Of a DNA stretch of 64,000 bases, positions 10,545 to 22,500 are shown piece by piece. Location of the stretch: positions 2,092,962-2,156,961 of the forward strand of contig CAUEEP010000760.1 in assembly GCA_958450365.1 (NCBI GenBank), written 5' to 3'. Both the position numbers and the translations under genes were made by a program. Every line of letters starts with the position of its first letter. Positions within the stretch are counted from its first letter, which is position 1. The DNA is from Mesorhabditis belari (lineage: Eukaryota; Nematoda; Chromadorea; Rhabditida; Rhabditidae). The notes under the pieces were generated by a model. That model saw only the letters and a program-made list of their open reading frames with translations. It was not told where the DNA came from and did not search any database.

Positions 10545-13500
10545 TTCTAAAGTTGGCAATCCAAATGCTTGAGCGGCTGTCAGAACTTGGAAAAGTTGGC
10601 CGACTGCTTTCATTGATGAAGAGAGACGACCGGTGTAGACAAATTCCATCAAGCACTGGAAATTGATACTTGCTGCTTGTGTAAACAGCTATAATGACTT
10701 ATAACCAAAATTGGTGGCTTGTTTCTCAATCAACTCACCAAGAAAACATTACACGACACATCATTGATCATTATCACCCCATCAGGACTCTGCAATAGGT
10801 GACGGAAACGATCCGAGGCGTTGACGAGAACGATTCGATGACCAAAAACAAGCTTGCCTTCTACCTAAAATTTGCCTATTCCTGGTTTCAATTTCCTTCA
10901 ATTTCAATAACAATTTTAATAACAATGTCCTTCTCCAAGTCACAAACCTGGAACCGAATGTCCGATAGTTGTTCACTGTTCACAAAACTTGGATCAATGA
11001 TGTTTCGATGTAATGGCGCTCCTGCTGCACCTAAAATACAACTCAGCAATTCAATTTTCTGCACAAAATACCATGATCTGGAACTTCTTCTTTAAAATAA
11101 TGATGTAATCTCGAAAGAGCAAGAGCTGCGTTTGATGGATCGCCATCAGGATACGAAAGTTCATGTTGCAATGCTTTTAAAATCTAGAGTTTATTATTCT
11201 ATTCGTTTTTACAAAGAATACATACCACTGTCAGAGTTCTAGCCAAGTTGTCCTCGTTCAACTCAGCTGCAATGTTTGGGCCAAAATCGGAGAGAATTGA
11301 TTGCACGAACTTTGGTTCTGATTTTAGCAAGGCTGATTCAAGAGCTCTAGTCCAAAGAAAAGTTGACCAAGGCAGACCTTCGACTGGAATGAAAGTTGTA
11401 AAATAGATTTAAATTTGAGGAAGTTTTAAGTTTTAAGTTTTAAGTTTTGTCTTAAACCTTTTGTCTTAAAGTTTAACGTTTTGTCATACCGAGTTGGCGA
11501 AGAACTATTGCAATGTCGAGTCGTTCTGTTTCAACAGCATAATAAAGTGCTTCTCGGAGAGCTCTTTTTCCACTATCAATCAATGAATCGTACTCACAGC
11601 TAAACATGGATGATTTTGAAATATTAATTTATTTTAATATTATATATAAACATATATTAGCATAGCAAAATGCAGAAGAAATGCGGATTTCAACATTTTC
11701 ATAAATTTCCAACGATAGAAATCTGATATCGATGAATGTTATAAACTATTTGAAAGTTGTAAATCTCCTCTACAAAATAGGCTAAAACGTGTTTCAATTG
11801 ATCGAACCATTGAAGAAATTTCGAGGGCGAAATGCGAGTGACCAAAAAAGGGCACTTTTTGACCGCCCCTTTTGCCATTGACAATCCAACTCTGAGCTCA
11901 AATATCTTAGTGTTCGGCTGTTCAATTGAAATAGTTTTTCTACCAATCGATAGAGAAAGACTTGACGCATCTAATGATACCAAGAATGTTTCAATTGAAC
12001 AGCCTAACACCAAGATAATTGAGCTCAAAGTTGGATGTGACCAAAAAAGGAATCGAGTCACTTTAGGGACAAGTTTAGTGTGGTCAAAATAGAGTTAGCT
12101 TCCCAAAATTGAAGATTTTAAAAAAGAATAACTATATATCAATTCATTTTAAAAAGTCTAACGGAAATGCATTTACAGAAATTTAGATAGAGGGTAAGTT
12201 CAAAAACCTCAAAAGCAAAAACCGACTTCACAAAAAGAAAAATTGAAAAACAAAGTTTCCCATGAAATGACCCAACTCTTAATTATTTTGAATGATATTT
12301 TAGGGCGCTCATTTTCCATTATATAGTCAAAGCCGGACTCTTGTGAAAGTGGGGTTTTCAAAAAGTGCCCTTTTTTGGTCACTCGCATGTACCTAATACT
12401 TTGTAGGGTGACAAAATCAATAAAGATGTTGATCGAAAGGAAATTCTTGAAGATCACGTCCTTTCCTGGGCCTAACAGGACTTCGGAAGTCAAGTTTGGA
12501 CTTTTCAACAGGTGCACCTTCCCATAGAGTAAAGGACACGCAGGACTCGTGTAAGACCAACCTTCCGGACTTTATCTCGGCTCGAGAGTGGCCCCTATTC
12601 TGTGATCCCAACCCGCTGGATTATAGTGTATGATCGATTTTAGAGTCCAGGACCTTTGCTAAACCTCACAAAAGTTTGGACTCTTTGAAGTGCTCGTTAA
12701 GCCGGGAATGGGAGAAAATCACCTCGGAATTTCTTTAATGGTTCGATCAACTGAAACACGTTTTAGCCTATTTTGTAGAGGAGATTTACAACTTTCAAAT
12801 AGCTTAGAACATTCATCGATATCAGGTTTCTATCGTTGGAAATTTATGAAAATGTTGAGATCCGCATTTCTTATGCATGTACCTAATATATCAACTAACA
12901 AGTGACTTACATCTTTTCTTGAGAGCTCTTGCTGTTCTGCGAAGAAAAAGACCCATTTCGATGCTTCAAGAAATTCGATTGATCGGCCACTAAAGAACGA
13001 TTACTTGGCTCAGAAAAATAGACAAGTTTTCAGTTCATAAAGCTTAGATTCTAGTTTGAGTAAAATTAAGCTCACTTTTTGTTATCAAAGCTGACAAAAT
13101 GGTCTTGTTTCCGCGTACAGTTGAGGCAGTCAATGGAGACACACAACCAATGCTAAAATTGACGGTTATAAATCTTTTTCTACTGGATTTCAGAAGATAC
13201 CGAGAAACAAGTTGATACTAACAATGATACTTACAATCATACCAACAATCATATTTACAAACATGTTCATTATCAATCAAACCAGCCGAAAAACCCGCCT
13301 AACAGCGGGCTTTTCTGGCTGTTTTGGGGCCGTTTCTGTTGCTGTGGTGCATTCGGGAACGGGCTTGTCTACGGCCCATACGGCCCAAGTTCGGCCCCCC
13401 GAAAGGGCACCCGAATTGCTTGAGGCGGATTTAAAAGGGTGACAACACTTTTGAGTTTTGGTGAATTTGTTGCCACTCAATGTTGTGTTCTCAAATTCAG

Positions 13501-16500
13501 CTTTTTTTGGCCTAAAGACGGCTGAGAATACGACGGACGGACAGACACTGCTATTTTATATATAATAGATACTTTGCACTTACTGTTGATCGATGGACAT
13601 CTCGGCTCTCCATCCTCTCGTCGGATCGGCGCCTCGATCGAGCAAAAGGCGTACACTCTCCAAGCAACCTTGTTGAACGGAGATCTAAAATGATACTCAA
13701 GATAAAAACTATACTATTAGGTTGACCGATAAGTCTTTGGATACTTCATTTAAAAAGCTATTTGAAAATAACCAATTCATCTATTGATCTCCGGTTTGCT
13801 CCATTAGAAAACCTTGCTATCTACTATATTGATGCATAAGCTTTCGTTCCTTTCGTCTGCCGTCAAGCCAACAAATGCACCAATTAAACTACGGTTGATT
13901 TCATTAGAAAACCAATTATTCGCAAAATAACAAAAACGGGTTAAAAATATTTATGCCTGGATTTTCTTGAGAGATGAAGTCGGGTAGTCAAAAGGGCAAC
14001 CGATGATGCGGTTAGACACCAGCTAAAGAAAACCATCTTCGTGTCAATAGAAAAAGATAGAGAAAAAGTTGATATTTCGCCAAAATTTCAGAAATCATTC
14101 AGCCAATTTCCGTAGAGTTTTATAGATTTTACGAAAAGGCTTTTCACCTCGAATTTGCTTGAAAGTGAACCAAATTGATTAAAAGATGCAAATTGACAAA
14201 AACACTTTTTATAGGCAAACTATAGATTATTGGTGAATTTGTTACTTTTAACAGAGTACGAAAAGGACCCCTAATATAAAGCAGAAGAGACATCTGTCTG
14301 TCTGTCCGTCCGTGCACAAACGCGACGCTCCGTAATTACTTTTGCTCTATCAGTTAAAAGGCAAAGTATTCAGCTTCAGCTTGTGCTCCCGTGGGTTTTC
14401 AGCTATGGGGAATCTGACTTTTAGGTCTATTTTTAAAAAGGGTGGGACCTAACATGGGCTATGCTAGTTTTAGTCATTTGAAAGAAAGAGCTTCGCCAGC
14501 GGAAAACGCGAACAAAGCGAGCGTTTTCCGCTGGCTTTTTCTATAAAAGATTAGTGAAATTAGATTAGTGATCTTAAGAAATGCTTTGCTTCTGGTTTTT
14601 TATTCGCAGGTGCGAACTCGGGCAGTCAAGATGGTTATGACTCAATTACGCGATTTAGACACTGTGATCCCAAGTAACCAATTTGGGTGTCAATAGAAAA
14701 AAAGAAAGAGAAAGAGAAAGTTAGGTTTATAGCTAAATTTTCAGAACAATCTGTTTAGCCTATATCACATTTTATCGAATTTTACGCAAAACGGGTTTTT
14801 GCGGATTCTTTTGGCGTTAAAATGATTAAAATGATCGAAAAGTGTATAATAAACATCTTTTATTCAGAGTAAACCCGGGGGATTGTTGAGGATTTTTTTT
14901 TTTAAAAAAAGATTTAAAAAAAGAAGTTTATTGGCCAACCTTTCGGATTTATCGGCCAATCTTTAGATCTCGTGCATTAGAGTTTCTTACCTGCAAAGGA
15001 GATTCGTTGATCATACTTTCTCCATCCAATTTAGCATCCGAATTCAACAACATCTTAACGATGTTGTGCTTTTGAATGGCAATAGCCCTAAAATAAAGAA
15101 ATGAGAAAGATTTCAAGTTTCCAAGAGGTACCATGTTAATGGAGTCCAGCCTGCATATTCTGGTAACCCTTTTTTGTCAGCTGGTACTGCCAAATCGGTT
15201 GGCCATCCAGCAGCTAACAAAGCGGTTGTGGCTTCGGAGTTTGATTGGACAACTGATTCAGCAAGTGGGCACATACCCTAGAAAACTAATTAATGAAAAA
15301 GCCAATAAAACTTGAGAAGTGATACGTTTGACGTTAACGTTTGACGTTTACGATACTTACAAATGGATTCCTGGCCGTTGTTCGTTCACCTTCGAGCATA
15401 GCAATGCCGTGTCGAGCATTCTCTGGGTTCCCGGTAGCAATCAAGCTAAATATGGATGTTGGCATTGAATCGATATAGTTGATTTCAGTCAACACTTTCA
15501 GTAAAGAGGACATACTTGAAAGCAAAAGTGATCTTTGCTTCATGAGGATTTGCCTCCAATATAAGTTCCCTTCTGCATAACGAGACAGAAGGAGGAGGGC
15601 AATCTACACCTCGTAATACACGAGCTGCCTGAAAAACTTTTGTTAAACTTTAAACTAGTTAAACTTTAAACTTGTTAAACTTTAAACTAGTTAAACTTTA
15701 AACATGTTAAACTTTAAACTTGTTAAACTTTAAACTAGTTAAACTTTAAACTTGTTAAACTTTAAACTTGTTCAACTTTAAAGTTGTTAAACTTTAAACA
15801 TGTTAAGCTTGAATTTAATTCTTGATATCTATGACTAGAATGTTTTCTTCGTGATTCAATATTGAATTCAATTTAAGCTGCGATTATTTTATTATAAATA
15901 ATATTAATTTGGTGCATAAGTCTTTACAATTTCTTTCAAATTTCATGGAAAAGAATCCTTTTTTCATAGAATCCTTTTCCCATAATTCTTTAACAAATTT
16001 ATTCTTAAACTATTAAGAAGATCTATCATTTCTCTATAAAATGGCTTTTTAGAGAACGTTCAAAGCTCACCTCAGCTCGATAAAAAGGCATTTTTGTGTA
16101 AAATTTTCAATTATTGCTTTAAAGAAAATGGTTAGGCAGATCGTTTTCAAATTTTACAGACTTATGTAATCAAATGAGCTCTATCTTTTTTACTTTGGCA
16201 CCAAAATAGGTTTATTTTGATGAAAGGATCCAAATTGGCACCGGAGGAGTCATCGGAGCAGTTTTGGGTGTCTTGCCTTTGTGCATGTGAAAATCCATAA
16301 AAACAATTACTTTCCAGAATTTCCCAAAAGCCATTTTGCAAAGAAATAATCAAGCTTTTTACTAGTTTAAATAGAAATTTTGTTGGTCGCAGAATCATTT
16401 TTAAATGATGTTCGGAAAAAAATGTAAAGACTTATGCATTCACCTAATATTTACCTGATTGTAAATAGTTTATTTATGGATTTTCTCGGATCTAAACCCG

Positions 16501-19500
16501 AGAAATATTTATCAAGAATGTTAGAAAAGATGCAAATACTTTGCTCTACTGAAAAAAACACCTGGAAATGATGAATGAAAGGTTTAAATTTGCATATAAA
16601 CAAATTTATATACCTAAGGTAGCCTTTTTAAAGCGCACGCTTTAGTAAGCGCATTAATCACGAGGAAGACACTCTAGTTTTGACCAACTTTGTCTCCTTA
16701 CCTGCATGATATCAAGCTCATCAACGGTTGGAGACATTCGGTGCTCGGCATACGCATAAATTAAGCGCACCCAGTCTGCTAGTTGAATGTTGCTGTTTCT
16801 GAAAGTTGCACTGTTTATTTCACTAAAAAAAAGGCTTTCAAATGTATTTCATTAAACAATTATTTACAATTAACCCATTCGAAACCGCAGCGTTTTTTCT
16901 TTTTTTCGTCTGCGGACCAAGCCCTTTTTTGACATTTTTTCGCTGCAACGATTATTCGCTGCATCGGTCCTGCGGTTTTTTTGCTGACGTTTTATTTTAT
17001 ATTGTATCTGATAAGTTCTATATATTAATCTAAGTTATTCTTCTTTTAGATAGCGTTATGGATCACGAATTGAACGATTCTTTCAATTATTTATTTATTG
17101 ACAGTGATTTGGAGTCTATTTATGGATCAGATGATCGACTAATTCAACCACAACCAGAAGTATTGTCATCAAGTTCAAGGGAATCCGAGGAAGAGGATGA
17201 CGATGCGTCCGAAGCAGTTTATCCAGATGGTTGGAAAGATTTGCGAGAGTCTTCTACACCATTTATTTTTGATGAAGAACGATTTGGATTTGACTTCAGT
17301 ACTTTTCAAGATCCTATCGATTATTATTCTTATCTTCTTATCAATTCTTATTATCGACGACAATATGTTAGTAGGCGAATCTAATAAACATGGAAAAAGG
17401 AAAACAAACTGGCAGGATTTCGATGCAAAATCTTTCAAGCTCTTCTTGGCTCTGTATCTTCAAATGGGAATCGTCAAATTACCGAGGATTCGGACACTGA
17501 AGTCAAGCCCGTTCACCGGCACCCTAAGGTAAACGACAGCCGTTCGCGTCATTCCACTCCACCACGGGCGCAGCAACGACTCGGGGCGGTTGCTGGCCGG
17601 GCCAAATGGAGCCCGAGACGTTCTCACGACCACAGAGCGAGTGGGCCTTCAAAGGTTCAGAAACGATTGGAAGGCCTTCTCCTCTTTGGTCGCCTCTGCT
17701 CCCCGATTGAACGGGGGGTGGGCCCCAACACGTTTCTTATCCCTTCTCGTCGTATGTTTCCTCGTTTCACTTGCACCCGTTGGAAGACAACAGCGGTTTG
17801 CTTGGACCTTATTATCGACGACAATATGTTAGTAGGCGAACTAATAAACATGGAAAAAGGAAACAAACTGGCAGGATTTCGATGTAAAATCTTTCAAGCT
17901 CTTCCTGGCTCTGTATCTTCAAATGGGAATCGTCAAATTACCGAGGATTCGTGACTACTGAAGTAGCAGGCCTGGAGTAGGAGGATTTTCCCACATGTCC
18001 CTCACGTCAAGAGCAAAATTTGAATCTATTCTTCGAAACCTGCATTTTTGTGATAATGAACTGGATCTTGCAGGAGATCGGCTTTATAAGATTAGAGCTG
18101 TTATGGAAAATTGCAATGGAAAATCAGAGGCTGCATTGATTAAATATGACACGTCTTTTTTGCCCACGTAATTTGTAGATCTGTTACAATTGGAATATAA
18201 TGCTAAAAAACAGCAAAAAAACCAATTAATTGAATAAAAATAGCTCAATTAGCGCTGCAGCGGTTATTCGCTGCAGAAGTTTCGAATGGGTTAAACAACA
18301 AAAACTATTACCCTATTTCCTCTAATAGTAGTGCACCCTGAGCGTCGCCTAAATTGCTCGGAATCTCGAGAACCGCTTATCAGAACCTATCGATGTGGGA
18401 TCGGAAAATGTAGCTGACGATGAGATCTTGTGAAGGATTCGAGTGTTGAGGTTCTGCAAAAGCTTGGAAACCGTAAAATCGTCATCAACTCGGCTCGGGT
18501 GCACTACTATTAGAGAAGATACGGTAACTTTTATTTGATGTTAAAATTTTGAATGATATTTGCACTTACGGTCTCACTCCAGGCCCACAAGCAAAATAGT
18601 GCAGACTCCGAATCCCAGTGCGGCTCAATTGGACTCTAAAACGTTTTTTTCTTTAACTTCTTTAACTTCTTTAATAACTTGATAACTCTAACATTGTAAT
18701 TTGACTTTATAACTATATTATCTTGTGCTTATTATCTTTATAACGACTCACTGATGTCTTTTCTTTGCATTCCCAGTTGAGTGAAGTATTCTCTCTCGCA
18801 CGGCGTGCACAGCATCCACCAATTTGGCAAAAGAGATCGGTGCTGGCAAATCCATTGCTAAAAATTAAATTCATTTATCCATATTATAATTCACCTGTAA
18901 GTGAGTCCAATGAATTGAAATATTGAACCAAAGATCCCCCATTTTCTGTCAGAATCTCCTCGAATTTTGACAAGCTGAGCATCTCTGGTGAATCTAAAGT
19001 TTAGCAATAGAACTGTAGACTAAAAGAGAACCGTATACCAAATAAACTAAACCAAATAGAATCAAATAGAACCAAATAGAGCAATAGAACAACAATTACT
19101 CACCCGTATCGACAAGCCTCAAAACAAACTCTTCGAGAACACATTGCAAAGCGGCAGTGAAAAAGATGATAGCCTAAAATTTTGTTGATATTGATGATAG
19201 GCTTGATGGGCTTTTCAAAGCGAGCATTTCGTTTTAGCTAAGAATTGAAAGTGAGCTATGAAGCTAAATAAAGCTCTGAATTGAAAGTGATTGAAAGATC
19301 TTTATAACAATTGCCTTACATGCTCTGAAATTGGCTTTGATGGAAGCTTGTCGATGATGTATCGATAGAAACGACCAACTGGGAAATAAAGCTCGGATCG
19401 TTGAGAAAGAGTTAAGCCCAAGGCGCCTAGATAAATATAATATCAACAATTGTATTATATAATATAATTTTTAAAAGTCTCAAAGTCTCAAAGTCTCAAA

Positions 19501-22500
19501 GTCTCAAAGTCTCAAAGTCTCAAAGTCTTTTGAAAGTCTATAAAGTCTTATATCTTTATTTCTTTTTAAATCACTCACCTGGTCCATTCCTTGCAAAAGC
19601 CGACGCAGCTTTTTGCCCAGAACGAAGACAACTAGCGAAAAGATCCAAAGGAAATGATATCTAAAGTATGTAAGCCTATAATTTAGAATTTAAAGTATTA
19701 AATCTGAATATTATCATAGTATTATCTAAAATTCTTTAAATCGAACCTTTATTGCTGAGGCGACATCTTGAGCCGTGCATTTGACACTGTAAGCGATCAG
19801 TCGCTGCAAATTTTCCGTCAACAAGTCGAGCGGTTCGCTAAGTACTTCACAAAATCTGAAAGATAATCTTTTTTATATTATATTAGGCTTCAGAAAGTCT
19901 TTTTGTTTCTTTTCGTACTTCTGTTTAAGACTATCTCTAGTCTCGCTAGAGATATCGCTACTATTGGGTTGGTGAATTGAAAACTGCCGGACTTTGAACT
20001 AAAATTTATTGAACATAAAACCATCAATTCATTCCAAATAATTTATATTATTATTGACGACTTCTGCCCATTTTACAGGCAATTCGCGGATTCCTCTTTC
20101 GTAGTAGGATTTTGGTTTTTGGGTGAGACAAGTGTGAGACTCAAATGGAGGACTGGAGGACTGGAGATGTCCCAGTTTGAGCACTTTCTTCAAAAGAAAC
20201 CCATTTTGGTGTCAATAGAAAAGTTGTAGAGAATCAAAAATTAGGCTTATAGCCAAATTTCCAAAAAGATACACTTAGTAGTTTCGCTTAAAATGCAAGT
20301 TTTGTGAAAATTCGTAAATTTGGCATTTCTTGAAAACCAGTTTCTGAATCATTCTGAAAACTTGGATATAAGCTTAATTTTTAATTCTCTACGACCTTTC
20401 TATTGACACCAAAATGGGTTTCTTTTGGAGAAAGTGCTCAAACTGTCACATATGACAATGGCAATCACCAACCCAATAATATCAAAGAAACATATTCTCT
20501 TGGTGATACAAGGATTTCACGGGCATGTAAAAGTCAGGTTTTTTAAGCTGACCGTTCTTGGCTCATCATAGAATCTGCTTCATATTTCAATATTAATATA
20601 GAAACTGTCTCTAGTATCTACTTTCAAAAAATAAGAAAAATCTATGATGAATTGAAGGAAAGGGGTCAATGGTAAAGTCGCGGACATTTCATATCGTTCA
20701 ATCTAATATTTTTCAACAAAAGTACGAAAAGAAAAGACTTTCTTCTGGACAGCCTAATATCTAGCTTTAAAACTACCTTGATAATACTGCTGAATCAATG
20801 TAATTGGCGAATGATTTGCATCTTCTCGACTCCAAGACGGAGTCTATATGGGATCGAGTGAAGGGAAGGTGACTGAAAAGAACAAGATGTAGAAGATTGA
20901 TACAAGAATTGTATCAATCGAATCAAGTTTTGTTATGCTAATCAAATCATCTAATATCAAGAAGATTTTGATTATCCAAAACCCTCACCGTTCCGGTTTT
21001 GAGCCAACTGTCGACGGTGGACTGGAGTTCGGTGTGGGTCCTTGAGGTCGCTGTGGCCTCATCGCGAGCTAGATTGTGGATAAAGATTCTCTGACTTTGA
21101 CAGTTTATCAAATTTGTTCAAAACTTTTTTCAACCTATTAGCAAGGTTTCTAAACTCTAAAACCATTAAACCAAACTCTAAAAAAGTTTCTGAACTTTAC
21201 CTTTGGACTATTTTTCACTTCTCCTTCGGCTCTCGACGGGATTTCTTTACTTCTGAAGCCATTCCTCGAAGAACCGGACCCTGATGAAGCTCCCAGGGAA
21301 TTCGAAGTTCCTACAAATTTTAAATCAAACATTTCTCTTCGTTTTCAAAACCATTTGCTTCCTCAGATTTGTCTGGAGTTCGGTCAAGTCGGGGAGTCGA
21401 TCTGTATCCAGAATCGGTTGGTGATCTAAAGGATGGTTCAATGAAATGGGAAAGCTGCACGAGTCTTTTCAGTCCTAGACGTTTACAAGTGTACACTTGC
21501 AAGAGTGAGAGCACAAAAGTACAGGAATACAAGCAACACAATGCACAAGAGTACAAGCAACACTGACCGAGTAGAAGAAAACCCATCATCTTCCTCAGTT
21601 GGAGTCGGGCTGCTCACTCTGAACTCGATTTTCTTAAATAATTCACCAACTTCTTACGTATCATAGTGCACATTGGGGACACTCTTGTAGAGATTGCGAA
21701 TTTGTTCCAAACTGTTGAGTGCCGGTTCATGGAAAGGATTTCTCTCGGCTAATTGTGGAGAGCCGCCCACAGAGCTCCGATCGAGCACCGAGCGAGCTTT
21801 TTGCTAAATTTAGCAACTATAGCCAATACGGAATGATAAGTATTTTTAGATTCTTAGCATCGATTTTGCATTTAGAATAAGTTTATGGCAAAATTTTGCG
21901 TTCTTCTAAGTGAAAACGGCTATCAAAGGTGTTCTGATTACAGAAAATTGGAAGAGATTGCTTGACGGAGAGCCACAAAAAAGTAGAGCTCTTTACAAGT
22001 CAGCTAAACTTTTCAACTCAAAAAGAAAAAGAAAAAGTTATTAGGAGAAGGCCAAAAACACATTAACCCATTCGAAACCGAAGCGTTTTTTCTTTTTTTT
22101 TGGTCTGCGGACCAAGCCCTTTTTTGACATTTTTGACTCCGAAGCAGTTTATCCAGATGGTTGGAAAGATTTAAGAGAGTCTTCTACACCATTTATTTTT
22201 GATGAAGAACGATTTGGATTTGACTTCAGTACTTTTCAAGATCCTATCGATTATTATTCTTATCTTCTTATCAATTCTTATTATCGACGACAATATGTTA
22301 GTAGGCGAATCTAATAAACATGGAAAAAGGAAAAAAACTGGCAGGATTTCGATGCAAAATCTTTCAAGCTCTTCTTGGCTCTGTATCTTCAAATGGGAAT
22401 CGTCAAATTACCGAGGATTCGTGACTACTGAAGTCAAGTTCCTCGTTTTCTTCACCTGGCACCTCTTTGAGGTACAGCAACGACTTCGGTGTTGTCGGTT